Of a stretch of DNA of 37,037 nt, positions 17,401-24,463 are shown in pieces. Numbering within the stretch: position 1 is the first letter of the stretch; every line of letters begins with the position of its first letter. Source of the stretch: Devosia equisanguinis. Lineage in GTDB: Bacteria > Pseudomonadota > Alphaproteobacteria > Rhizobiales > Hyphomicrobiaceae. The position numbers and the translations under genes are program-made. The notes below the pieces were generated by a model that saw only the letters and a list, made by a program, of their open reading frames with translations, was not told the origin of the DNA and ran no database searches. The stretch lies in NCBI GenBank assembly GCA_945862355.1, contig CAMAYR010000015.1, positions 1-37,037 of the forward strand. The letters are read 5' to 3'.

Positions 17401-18437
17401 CCTTCGGCCCCCGGCGCGTCGACATCCAGGCCATCACGGGCGCCGCACTCGGCGGTCGGTTCACCGCACGCGGCACGATCGAGGGCGGCCTTGCCGGCGC
17501 CGGCGTGTCGCTCGATGCCCGGCTCACCGGCGCCCAGCTCGCCCAACTCGCCGGCGGCACGAAAAATGGCAGCGGCGAGGTCAACGCCACCTTGACCCTG
17601 TCGGGTCGCGCACAGAGCCCCCGCGCGGTGATGGCTGCCGCCGTCGGCAGAGGCGAGGTGGAGATCCGCAACGGACGCGTCGGCGGCATCGCCGCCTCGC
17701 TGATCGAGAAGGCCGCCTCCGTCCTGATAGACACCGCCGAACCCGTCGACCGCGCAGCCATCGAGCGCTTGATCCGCACCGAGCGTGCACGCAGCTTCAC
17801 CCCGATCGGCTCCCGTAAATTGCCGATCGAGGTCGTCGACGGCGCCCTGCGGATCGGCGCGCTCGAGATCACCGCGCCAGAGGCCAGCCTGCGCAACGTG
17901 ACGACGCTCGACCTCATCCAGCTCCAGGCGGACAGCGAATGGCAGATCGTGCCGAGACGTGCCCTGCCGCGGACGACACGCGGCAACAACCAGCGCAACG
18001 AGCAGCCCTTGCCGCCGATGTCTCTCGTCTGGACCGGCAGCCTCGGCGGCATCGCGCGCCTCGAGCCTCGCCTGTCGATCGACAATCTCGAACGCGAGAT
18101 CCAGATCCGAAAGATGGAGCGCGATGCCGAGAAGCTCGAGGAATTGCGCCGCCAGGACGAGGAGCGCATCCGCCTCGAGCAGGAGCGCCAGCGCCAATTG
18201 CAGATTCAGCTCCAGGAAGGCGGCGAGCGTAGCGGGGCGGCCCCGGGCACTGGCGCTCCAGCCGGCACCGCACCGATCATCGTGGCGCCGCTCCCGGTTC
18301 CCGAACGAGCCCAGCCGGCTGCAGCAGCCCCGGCAAAGGGCGCCGAGGCGGCGCCCCCGCTGCCTCGCGTCATCCGCCCAACGGCTCGCCCCAGGGCGGA
18401 AACGAAAACGCTGCAGGACATCCTTATGGGGCAGTAG
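14457..18437 (+). CDS. Large AsmA-family protein (inner-membrane-anchored, envelope lipid transfer or assembly)
   Basis: The product is 1326 residues. A single N-terminal membrane helix (about residues 6-25, LWVGGLMVAVLGLLFAVPHVI) is followed by the AsmA signature (DWNAYRGVFEEEASRILGRDVRVGGKVNLRLLPSPYVRFEKV). A very long beta-rich middle leads to the C-terminal AsmA_2-like region (RAVMAAAVGRGEVEIRNGRVGGIAASLIEKAAS). AsmA relatives are thought to form beta-groove bridges moving phospholipid between membranes, so the bulk should be periplasmic. The C-terminus has a charged coiled coil (about residues 1213-1258, many E and R) and an Ala/Pro-rich tail ending LQDILMGQ, which is unusual outside alphaproteobacteria. 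I chose the ATG at 14457 because the upstream GTG frame adds a non-conserved stretch before the membrane helix. Confidence 0.93.
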   Translation: MNSFLLWVGGLMVAVLGLLFAVPHVIDWNAYRGVFEEEASRILGRDVRVGGKVNLRLLPSPYVRFEKVRISDSGASLGEPFFRAEAFTLWLAPTPLLKGVVEASELELDRPVLRLAVDAEGRGNWQAFKIAPGAVPFIPSDVVLQQVRIKQGIVSLRTEGVTEPLTLSAIDGEVSAASLDGPYRFRGMVDWQGARRELRIGTSQREADGKLRYKASVRSPDNGNSYLVDGEISEISARAKHTGSLSAKLPLSGFLQGLLPSDARSTTERNGEIIDLRATIAGDIDGARLTDMAFAFEHRGKPQMVGGEMAANWRNGLRLDTRLASRWLDLDTLLGQAGSNAAPVATVRRIIEQASSMLPSDGTSLVTIDIDQVTLGGEALSGVRLALARAGGLTSIGELRAALPGNARGSLRGQLASTTPTNGTEAATQPAAATDIFTGDVVLRGASYQRFAAWAGMTALAANRDGAARLDDAFSIASRVRLLPAGLILSQAQLELGGRQISGSVDWRWGDNRSLDIAAVGHAIDIGAFAPGALDLTTGGNGQPEAAEEKSARASASGMVSNGSGFTGLDRLTARAAIIERAVGRLGLTLKAGELADGATRMRDVDAEIAIRDGGIVVTALGLTGASGVRMELQGALAALQTKPAGTLRGWAKAADPAATATMLQALPAAAKRIAGRWLSEATTADFGFSLTLGGASPDHLQLRADGLLDQARTVLELGLDGGLGRWQDGPIRLALDIDGSAAGSLIRHMAGHGRGNSSTAGPSAQTASVTSTGRPHSASLQIRAAGVNAASLIADARLETGAGTDRATADYKGRVALSPTSDIELGGQIELAAKDAADFLVLAGATHRPFLPGTGVRGKLEMERKAGVTRLTSRGIDVGKSRVGGQIVLSTRGDRTRIDGKMTADRLSIAGLLGLLLDGEAKPAGSSDASAGLTRAGPSPWPDAPFSMALLDGTEGLVTISAPLASLSQELEFMDAEARIAFGPRRVDIQAITGAALGGRFTARGTIEGGLAGAGVSLDARLTGAQLAQLAGGTKNGSGEVNATLTLSGRAQSPRAVMAAAVGRGEVEIRNGRVGGIAASLIEKAASVLIDTAEPVDRAAIERLIRTERARSFTPIGSRKLPIEVVDGALRIGALEITAPEASLRNVTTLDLIQLQADSEWQIVPRRALPRTTRGNNQRNEQPLPPMSLVWTGSLGGIARLEPRLSIDNLEREIQIRKMERDAEKLEELRRQDEERIRLEQERQRQLQIQLQEGGERSGAAPGTGAPAGTAPIIVAPLPVPERAQPAAAAPAKGAEAAPPLPRVIRPTARPRAETKTLQDILMGQ

Positions 18438-18450
18438 TTCCAACTACTGC
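18431..18450. repeat. Inverted repeat overlapping the AsmA stop codon
   Basis: GCAGTAGTT at 18431-18439 and AACTACTGC at 18442-18450 form a perfect inverted repeat that includes the stop codon (18435-18437). In RNA it would be an 8-bp stem with a TCCA loop. There is no T run, so it may protect the 3' end rather than terminate. Confidence 0.5.
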
Positions 18451-18570
18451 GATCGTCCGAGGTGCTCCACCGAGGCTTGAATCGCACGGCTGCTCGAAGG
18501 CCGGAGTCGATCTGGCCACTTCAGTAGAGCCGGAAAATATCCCGCAGCGCCCCCCACCCGACGGCGCCGC

Positions 18571-18828
18571 TCAATCCTGCCGTCGAAAATAATCGAGTAT
18601 CCATACCCGTACTGCGCCGGAGAGCCCCGCCTCTCCTCGCTGCTGGTCGATGCGTTTGACCAGCTCCGCCAGCGACAGATTCTCCCGCGCCGCTGCCTCG
18701 CGCAGCGCCTCCCAGAACGCTGCCTCGAGCGAGATCGACGTGCGATGCCCCGACAGCGTGAACGACCGCTTCACCGGCCGCGTCGGCACGTATCCCTGGC
18801 GGGCAGGCTCCCCGCTACTCTCTGTCAT
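18571..18828 (-). CDS. Ribbon-helix-helix domain protein (RHH_4 type)
   Basis: The product is 85 residues. The stretch KRSFTLSGHRTSISLEAAFWEALREAAARENLSLAELVKRIDQ gives a beta strand followed by two helices, the pattern of the RHH_4 (PF13467) DNA-binding domain that is widespread in alphaproteobacteria. The C-terminal AVRVWILDYFRRQ is also typical. The chosen ATG at 18828 overlaps the end of the DUF4169 gene by 14 bases, so the two are translationally linked; an in-frame ATG at 18849 is an alternative. Members are annotated as regulators, but targets are unknown. The pairing with DUF4169 is a common conserved arrangement. Confidence 0.85.
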   Translation of the reverse strand: MTESSGEPARQGYVPTRPVKRSFTLSGHRTSISLEAAFWEALREAAARENLSLAELVKRIDQQRGEAGLSGAVRVWILDYFRRQD

Positions 18829-19036
18829 CGACAGGCCCACCGTCTCCATGACCCGCGGCGACGTCGCGCCTGGCCCCCTCGATCTCCCTTCTGGCGCGCT
18901 CCTTGACCATCGCCTCACGCTGCCGCTCGGCCTTCGTGCGGCCGTGCACAACGCGGTTCTCAGCCGCGCGCTGCTCCTTGTCGCGGCCCGCCTTGGCCTT
19001 GCGGGCCTTGTTCAACTTGACGATCTCGGCGCTCAA
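18815..19036 (-). CDS. DUF4169 family small basic protein
   Basis: The product is 73 residues, very rich in Arg, Lys and Glu. The start MSAEIVKLNKARKAKAGRDK and the centre AAENRVVHGRTKAERQRE match the DUF4169 family, which is limited largely to alphaproteobacteria. It probably forms a single long charged helix. The start codon is TTG at 19036, with GAGG 7 bases upstream. It overlaps the RHH gene downstream by 14 bases. The function of the family is not known; the basic helix could bind nucleic acid, but this is only a guess. Confidence 0.85.
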   Translation of the reverse strand: MSAEIVKLNKARKAKAGRDKEQRAAENRVVHGRTKAERQREAMVKERARREIEGARRDVAAGHGDGGPVDDRE

Positions 19037-19180
19037 AGGGCGACCTCGCCGACTTGCAGACTGGGGTTGAGGGGTGCGGCTCTATTGCGCCGCACGTCCG
19101 GGGCGATACCCCCATGACGACGTGACGTCAAATCGTCTACGATAAGATCATCCAATGATGAAATCCGAATGGAGAGCCCG

Positions 19181-20818
19181 ATGACCGAGTTGACGGTCGA
19201 GGCGTATCGCGAGCTCGTCTACTCGCAGGCTTGGCACGCATGGCAGGACCCCGAGGTGCCCGAGTGGGTCGACCCGGTTCACGCCATTCTGGACAAGCAC
19301 CTCGGCACCCCCACCGAGCACAAGATCGCGGTGATCTCCGACGGCGAGAAGGTCAGCTACGGCGCGCTCTCGACGCTGGCTGCCCGCGTGCACGCCGGAC
19401 TCGCAGCAATCGGCGTGGAGCCCGAGCACCGCATTCTTTTATTTGCAACCGACAGTCTCGACTACGTCGCGATGTGGTTCGGTGCACTGAGATCCGGCGC
19501 AGTGCCCGCAGTCGTCTCCGACCTCTACAAGACGTCCGATCTGCTCTACTTCGTCACCGACACCGCCTGCCGCTTTCTCTACATCGACGCCGAGCAGGTG
19601 GACAAGCTGAAGGAGATCGGCGAACACCTGCCCGCCTCCTTGCGCACGATCATCGTTCGCGGCGAGACCGACATCGGTGCGCTCGCAGAGGCAACGCGGC
19701 GCAACGTCGTTCCTTTTGCCGCCATCCGCGAGACGGCCCCGAGCAGTGCGCCGGCCCACCTTCGCCATTCCAACGACATCACCTACATGTTCTATTCCGG
19801 CGGCACGACCGGCAAGGCGAAGGGCATCACGCATCTGGCCTACGACTTCCACATCGTTCCCGCGCGCCACGGCAAGCTGTGGGAATACACCGCCGACGAC
19901 ATCGTCTACGCCACCTCCAAGAAATACTTCACCCATGGCGTCTGGCCCGGCCTCTTCATTCCGCTCTCTCACGGCGCCACCGCCGTCATCACCCGCGCCC
20001 CGCCCCGCCCCGACGTCGTGCTCGAGGCCCTCGGCCGCTACGGCGTGACAAAATGGGTGACGGTACCGACCGTCATCAAGAACGTGCTCGAGACCCTGCG
20101 CGGAATGAAGGAGCCCGCGCGCTTCCCCGCGCTCACCTTTGCCGTCTCGGCTTCCGAGAAGATCCCACCGCAGGTGTTCGAGGAATTCCACGACCGCTTC
20201 GGCATAGAGATGCACGATTCGATCGGGTCCTCGGAGATCACCTACGAGTGGATCGCCAACGGCCCGTCCGATTTCAAACGTGGCAGCCTCGGCAGACCAG
20301 TGTACGGCTGCGAGGTCAAGCTGATCGACGACGAGGGCCGCGAGATCCGCACGCCCAACGTGCCCGGCGAATGCTGCATTAAATCACCGACCTCGTGCTT
20401 CTTCTACTGGCGCAAATACTCCAAGTCCCGCGAGACGTTCGTGGGCGACTGGGCACGGACCGGCGACAGCCTCTATTTCGACGAGGACGGATATTTTTGG
20501 TTCTCCTCGCGCAACAACGACGTGTTCAAGGTGAGCGGCCTGTGGGTCTCTCCGACCGACATCGAGAGCGCACTCAACGACCACCCCGCTGTGCTCGATA
20601 CCGCCGTCGTCGGCTTCGACGACGCGGACGGGCTCACCAAGGCGAAAGCGTTCGTCGTGTTGCGCGCAGGCCATACGATGAGCGACAAGCTGATCGACGA
20701 GTTGAAGGCCCAGGTCCGGCCGCTCGGCGGCTACAAGGTGCCGGCCGCCTTCGAGTTCATGACGGAGCTGCCGCGCACCACACTGATGAAGATCGACCGC
20801 AAGGCGTTGCGGGGCTGA
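19181..20818 (+). CDS. Benzoate-CoA-ligase-family acyl-CoA synthetase (ANL superfamily)
   Basis: The product is 545 residues. It activates a carboxylate with ATP to the acyl-adenylate and then the CoA thioester. The ATP-binding P-loop is YSGGTTGKAKG at 205-215. The adenylate motifs IGSSEITYEW, ARTGDSLYFDEDGYFWF and the hinge SSRNNDVFKVSGLWVSP follow, and the catalytic lysine lies at Lys537 in RTTLMKIDRKALR. The usual Gly before that lysine is Met. The overall layout and the VSPTDIE segment are typical of benzoate-CoA ligases, but the aryl substrate is not fixed by sequence alone. I chose the ATG at 19181, which has GGAGAG about 4 bases upstream. It stands alone with no ring-cleavage genes adjacent. 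A repeat hairpin lies just beyond the stop. Confidence 0.88.
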   Translation: MTELTVEAYRELVYSQAWHAWQDPEVPEWVDPVHAILDKHLGTPTEHKIAVISDGEKVSYGALSTLAARVHAGLAAIGVEPEHRILLFATDSLDYVAMWFGALRSGAVPAVVSDLYKTSDLLYFVTDTACRFLYIDAEQVDKLKEIGEHLPASLRTIIVRGETDIGALAEATRRNVVPFAAIRETAPSSAPAHLRHSNDITYMFYSGGTTGKAKGITHLAYDFHIVPARHGKLWEYTADDIVYATSKKYFTHGVWPGLFIPLSHGATAVITRAPPRPDVVLEALGRYGVTKWVTVPTVIKNVLETLRGMKEPARFPALTFAVSASEKIPPQVFEEFHDRFGIEMHDSIGSSEITYEWIANGPSDFKRGSLGRPVYGCEVKLIDDEGREIRTPNVPGECCIKSPTSCFFYWRKYSKSRETFVGDWARTGDSLYFDEDGYFWFSSRNNDVFKVSGLWVSPTDIESALNDHPAVLDTAVVGFDDADGLTKAKAFVVLRAGHTMSDKLIDELKAQVRPLGGYKVPAAFEFMTELPRTTLMKIDRKALRG

Positions 20819-20861
20819 GCCACGAGGGCAGCCCCCTGCGCACGTCGCACTGTCGGCACGT

Positions 20862-20896
20862 CAGACTTCCGGCAAGTCAGACTTCCGGCAAGTCTG
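20862..20896. repeat. Two tandem 16-bp repeats forming a hairpin after the CoA ligase gene
   Basis: CAGACTTCCGGCAAGT occurs at 20862-20877 and again at 20878-20893. The second copy plus the following CTG makes CAGACTT-CCGGC-AAGTCTG, a perfect 7-bp stem. The core TTCCGGCAAG matches the tandem repeats at 8171-8225 except for one base. It lies 44 bases after the ligase stop and may act as a transcript end, but no T run follows. Confidence 0.6.
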
Positions 20897-21054
20897 GCAC
20901 CCCATTGGCTGCACCCCTGTAGCGGCGCGCGAGTGGCGGATTGCCGTCCAGCCGTCTCCAATGGTATGGAGCGCGCCGCTCCCCCGTCTCCTGACCTCGC
21001 GATACCCTCTACGCCTACCCGACGGCCCCTCAACCGATCGACGTGGACCGCCCC

Positions 21055-21651
21055 ATGCCACCTCCCCGCGAACGCCAGCATCTGCGCACATTGGGCTCGT
21101 TGATCTTCGGATCCCGCTGGCTCCAGGTTCCCCTTTACCTCGGCCTGATCGTCGCCCAGTGCGTCTACGTCGTGCTGTTCGTGAAGGAATTGTGGCACCT
21201 CGTCAGCCACGCCACGACGTTCAGCGAGCAAGCCATCATGCTGATCGTGCTGGCGCTCATCGACGTGGTGATGATTTCCAACCTGCTCATTATGGTGATT
21301 GTCGGCGGCTACGAGACCTTCGTCTCCCGCCTCGATCTCAAGGGCCATCCCGACCAGCCGGAGTGGCTGAGCCACGTCAACGCCAGCGTGCTCAAGATAA
21401 AGCTCGCCATGGCTATCATCGGCATATCCTCTATCCACCTGCTCAAGACTTTCATCGAGGCGGGCAATCTTGGAATGGCTGGCGCGAAGTTCACCGAAGC
21501 CGGCGTGATGTGGCAGACGATCATCCACTGCACGTTTATCCTGTCGGCGATGGGCATCGCTTATGTGGACTACCTCGGCACCTTGGCGACCCGCGCGCAC
21601 ATGGCGGTTGCCGCAGAGCAGGAGGAGCTGCCCAAGTCGAGGAAGACGTGA
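21055..21651 (+). CDS. UPF0114 (YqhA-type) inner-membrane protein
   Basis: The product is 198 residues with four hydrophobic segments: about residues 27-49 (LYLGLIVAQCVYVVLFV), 62-86 (AIMLIVLALIDVVMISNLLIMVIV), 117-135 (KLAMAIIGISSIHLLKTF) and 154-174. The start SRWLQVPLYLGL and the loop VGGYETFVSRLDL agree with the UPF0114/YqhA family, which has no settled function. The start is uncertain, as a GTG at 21043 is in frame and neither has a good ribosome site. It converges on the ABC permease gene. Confidence 0.88.
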   Translation: MPPPRERQHLRTLGSLIFGSRWLQVPLYLGLIVAQCVYVVLFVKELWHLVSHATTFSEQAIMLIVLALIDVVMISNLLIMVIVGGYETFVSRLDLKGHPDQPEWLSHVNASVLKIKLAMAIIGISSIHLLKTFIEAGNLGMAGAKFTEAGVMWQTIIHCTFILSAMGIAYVDYLGTLATRAHMAVAAEQEELPKSRKT

Positions 21652-21709
21652 TCCGCCCTGCTCCGCAAGGAGGCCGCCAAACTTTCGGTAAACGATCCGC
21701 CAATGCCGC

Positions 21710-22513
21710 TCAGCGGCCCCGCTCCGTCGCGCCTACCGCCAGCCATTCGAGCAGCGAGTTCATCGTGATCGAGATGGCGAACACGATGATCAGCACCGCA
21801 TACATCAGCGGCATGTTGAACAGTGAGTAGGCCTGGATCACCATGTAGCCCAGCCCCTGGTTGGAAAGCTTGGTCTCCGCCAGCAACGTTGCGATCACCG
21901 CAAGGCCGAACCCGAGCCGGATGCCATTGAGGATCGGCGCGCGCATAGCTGGCAGATAGACCTTCGTCACCATCTGCCACGCGTTGGCGCGAAAGCTGCG
22001 CCCGACGCGGATGAGCACCTTGTCGATCCCGCGCATACCGGCCGCGACACTGAGCGCGATCGGGAAGAAGCACGAGATCACGCCGATCCCGATTTTCGAT
22101 CCCTGTCCGACACCGAACAGCATGATCATGACCGGAAAGAAAATGATCTTCGGGGTGGGCGCCAGCCAGTAGAGAATCGGCTCGTAGGCCCGCGAAAAGA
22201 ACTTGCTGGTACCCATCATGAGACCGACGGCAAGTCCGCCGCCGCCACCGATGAGAAGGCCGGCAACCACCTCCTCCGCCGTCACGCGCAGGTTCCAATA
22301 GAACGCCGGATCGCTGACGACGCCCGACAATGCGCCGCCGATCCTCGTCAGCGACGGCACCACATCGCGATAGAGCAACCCCGATGCGGCAAGCGCCTCC
22401 CAGGCCGCGAGCGTCACAGCGACGATTGCGACCCGCACCAGCAGCACCGGATCGAGAATGCGCCCTGAGGCGGACCGTTTGCCTGCTCCGCTCAACGGCC
22501 CGGCCTCAGCCAT
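21710..22513 (-). CDS. NitT/TauT-type ABC transporter permease (second, intact)
   Basis: The product is 267 residues with about six membrane helices and the cytoplasmic EAA-type loop FRANAWQMVTKVYLPAMRAPILNGIRLGFG, which docks on the ATPase. The arrangement is that of SsuC/TauC/NrtB-like permeases for sulfonates, taurine, nitrate, pyrimidine precursors or similar anions. Its ATG at 22513 lies inside the last 22 bases of the preceding permease, a usual operon overlap. It is the last gene of a three-gene set (ATPase 24126, permease 23285, this one). No binding protein is found. Because the first permease is frameshifted, this protein may lack its partner unless it can work as a homodimer. Confidence 0.9.
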   Translation of the reverse strand: MAEAGPLSGAGKRSASGRILDPVLLVRVAIVAVTLAAWEALAASGLLYRDVVPSLTRIGGALSGVVSDPAFYWNLRVTAEEVVAGLLIGGGGGLAVGLMMGTSKFFSRAYEPILYWLAPTPKIIFFPVMIMLFGVGQGSKIGIGVISCFFPIALSVAAGMRGIDKVLIRVGRSFRANAWQMVTKVYLPAMRAPILNGIRLGFGLAVIATLLAETKLSNQGLGYMVIQAYSLFNMPLMYAVLIIVFAISITMNSLLEWLAVGATERGR

Positions 22514-23285
22514 CGCTCGATTCTCTCCAGGATTACGAAAAACAGTACGCTGACCAGGATCACGAAGAAGATCGCCGCCCAAACGCCGGGCAGATCGTTG
22601 ATGAGCTGGCCGAGCCCGCCGAAGTTGATCAGGAACTCCACGCCGACGATATTGATGAGCGCGAAAACGAGCCCCAGCCGGATGCCCGTGAAGATCGTCG
22701 GCAGCGCGGCGGGAAACTCCATCTTCCAGAACTGTTGCCAAGGCGTGAGGTTGAAGGCCTTACCGACGTTCAACATGACCCGCCGCACTCCCGTCAGACC
22801 TTCCAGCGTCTTCAAGATGACCGGCGCCAGCCCCGCGACGAAGCCGATCATGATGATCGTCCACGCGCTGCGCCCGAAGATCACCAGGAACAACGGATAG
22901 GCGAGTACGATCGGCGCGGCGGCCATGTGGCAGCAACCCACGTCTCGGTCGCCCGACGCAACACCGTCCACCGCCGCAGAAGCAGCCCCGCACCGACGCC
23001 GACCACGGTTATCATGACGCCTGCGATCAGCGCCTCTCCCGTCGTCATCAGGAAGCGCTGCGGAATGTTCTCCTCGCTGACCACGCGCCACAGGCTGGCG
23101 ATCACGCTCGAAGGCGGAGGAATAATGAAGGGATTTATGAAGCCGAGGCGCAATGCCACTTCGAGCAGCAAGCCTGCCGCGACCAGTGTACCACCGCCGA
23201 GCAGGGCAGCTCCCCACGAAGAGGAGCCCGCGCGTGCACCGTCAGATGCTATGACCTCACCTGGCTCCCGCGCCGGCGCCCGCAT
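22492..23285 (-). pseudogene. NitT/TauT-type ABC permease (first) broken by a -1 frameshift
   Basis: The N-terminal half reads in one frame from the ATG at 23285 (MRAPAREPGEVIA, first helices GGGTLVAAGLLLEVALRLG, FIIPPPSSVIASLW) to RRATETWVAAT. The frame then becomes nonsense, while the other frame continues as AAAPIVLAYPLFLVIFGRSAWT with the EAA loop LTPWQQFWKMEFPAALPTIFTGIRLG. The switch is at about 22923-22929. The total length, 794 bases, is one short of a multiple of three; adding one base gives 264 residues, a normal permease. The gene overlaps the ATPase end by 29 bases and the next permease start by 22. This may be a real single-base loss or a sequencing error. If real, the transporter is inactive. 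Confidence 0.85.
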
Positions 23286-24126
23286 TGCGGGAACGTGCTT
23301 CAGATTCAGCGAGACCGCGCGTGGCCTCTTCGCGCAGGTCCGCCCACACCTGGGCGACGTAACGGCCGAACTCCGCGCTACCCACCACCTCCGATGTGCG
23401 TGGCCGAGGCAGCGATATTTCAACCATACGCTTCAGTCGCCCCGGACGGTACGTCATCACCAGCACCCGATCCGAAAGCTGCACGGCTTCCGTGATGTTG
23501 TGCGTGATGAGCAGCGTCGTCTGCTTGAGCTGCTGTTGGATTTGCAGCACCTTGTCTCCGAGCAGCAGCCGCGTCTGCTCATCGAGTGACGCGAACGGCT
23601 CGTCCATAAGCAGGATCTTTGGCTCGAAAGCGAGCGTGCGAGCGAGCGACACGCGCTGGCGCATGCCCCCCGACAACTCGGAAGGATAGCGGCGCTCGAA
23701 GCCGTCGAGACCAACCATCGAGATGAAGTGGCGAGCCTTCTCGTGGCGCTCAGCCTTGCCCATTTTCAGGATCTCGAGTGGAAACGACACGTTGTCGAGC
23801 ACCGTGCGCCAGGGGAACGTGCTCTCCTCCTGGAACACCATGCCGATCGCCGGATGCGGCCCCGTGATCTCCTCGCCACCAACGGTCACCTTGCCGAGAA
23901 ACCCGCCCTGCAGACCGCCGATGATGTTGAAGAGTGTCGATTTTCCGCAGCCGGATGGACCGATGACGGATAGGAACTCCCCATGTTTCACCGACATTGT
24001 GACATGATCGACGGCCGTCAGCGGACCTTCCGGCGTCGGGAAGATCATCGAGACATCGTCGACGCGCAGCAGCGGTTGCGTGCTCCCCTGCGCCGGCTCG
24101 GCAGTCGCAGTCTCTTGGCTTGTCAT
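23257..24126 (-). CDS. NitT/TauT-type ABC transporter ATP-binding protein
   Basis: The product is 289 residues with a full set of ABC motifs: Walker A GPSGCGKST at 56-64, Q-loop VFQEE near 98, signature LSGGMRQR at 151-158, Walker B ILLMDEP at 171-177 and the switch His at 209 in LLITHN. It energises uptake with the two permeases downstream. I chose the ATG at 24126; the frame runs open further upstream but with non-ATPase sequence. About 62 bases before the start is a short coding remnant that may be the end of the lost binding-protein gene. The C-terminal RSRNAGAGAGAR tail is low complexity. Substrate unknown. Confidence 0.93.
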   Translation of the reverse strand: MTSQETATAEPAQGSTQPLLRVDDVSMIFPTPEGPLTAVDHVTMSVKHGEFLSVIGPSGCGKSTLFNIIGGLQGGFLGKVTVGGEEITGPHPAIGMVFQEESTFPWRTVLDNVSFPLEILKMGKAERHEKARHFISMVGLDGFERRYPSELSGGMRQRVSLARTLAFEPKILLMDEPFASLDEQTRLLLGDKVLQIQQQLKQTTLLITHNITEAVQLSDRVLVMTYRPGRLKRMVEISLPRPRTSEVVGSAEFGRYVAQVWADLREEATRGLAESEARSRNAGAGAGAR

Positions 24127-24187
24127 CTCGTGACGGGCTCGTTTCTCTTTCGCGTTCCTCTCGAGCAGGTTTATGCCCCGCCCGCGC

Positions 24188-24276
24188 TCACTCGTCGACC
24201 TTCTTGTGAAGCAGCACAGCCGCCCCCGCCTTGTCGATGGTGGATTGCGCCGACGGTGACGAACCAAGGCACTGAC
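24188..24276 (-). pseudogene. Possible 3' remnant of the ABC substrate-binding-protein gene
   Basis: On the minus strand an open frame with high G/C third positions enters from the palindrome edge at 24276 and ends in TGA at 24188-24190, giving a tail with STIDKAGAAVLLHKKVDE. It stops 61 bases before the ATPase ATG, where a NitT/TauT binding-protein gene would normally end. It is too short for a family match, so this is inference from position and codon pattern. Confidence 0.3.
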
Positions 24277-24355
24277 CTAGTGTTGCGTCACTGACGCTTG
24301 GTCTCCGGTTGTTGCAGGGTGGTCTGCCAAGCGTCAGTGACGATTGCAACACTAG
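24277..24355. repeat. Bulged palindrome, copy 1 (79 bp)
   Basis: Outer arms are CTAGTGTTGC (24277-24286) and GCAACACTAG (24346-24355). Inner arms are GTCACTGACGCTTGG (24287-24301) and CCAAGCGTCAGTGAC (24327-24341). All 25 pairs match. Four bases, GATT (24342-24345), are unpaired in the right arm only, and the loop is 25 nt. It lies between an SDR gene and the ABC ATPase gene and shares its skeleton with the palindromes at 24369 and 32333. Confidence 0.92.
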
Positions 24356-24368
24356 AAGCTTAGAGTTG

Positions 24369-24445
24369 CTAGTGTTCCTGATGTCTCAGACTTTTGCTCG
24401 GAACCCAGACGCAGGGGGTAGCAAATGTCTGAGACGGAACACTGG
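24369..24445. repeat. Bulged palindrome, copy 2 (77 bp), reverse orientation
   Basis: Outer arms are CTAGTGTTCC (24369-24378) and GGAACACTGG (24436-24445), with one mismatch near the end. Inner arms are GTCTCAGACTTTTGCT (24383-24398) and AGCAAATGTCTGAGAC (24420-24435), with one mismatch. The 4-nt insertion TGAT (24379-24382) is in the left arm, so the element is inverted relative to copy 1. Loop 21 nt. It starts 13 bases after copy 1 and ends 18 bases before the SDR stop. Confidence 0.9.
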
Positions 24446-24463
24446 TGTGGCGTCGCGCCCGGC

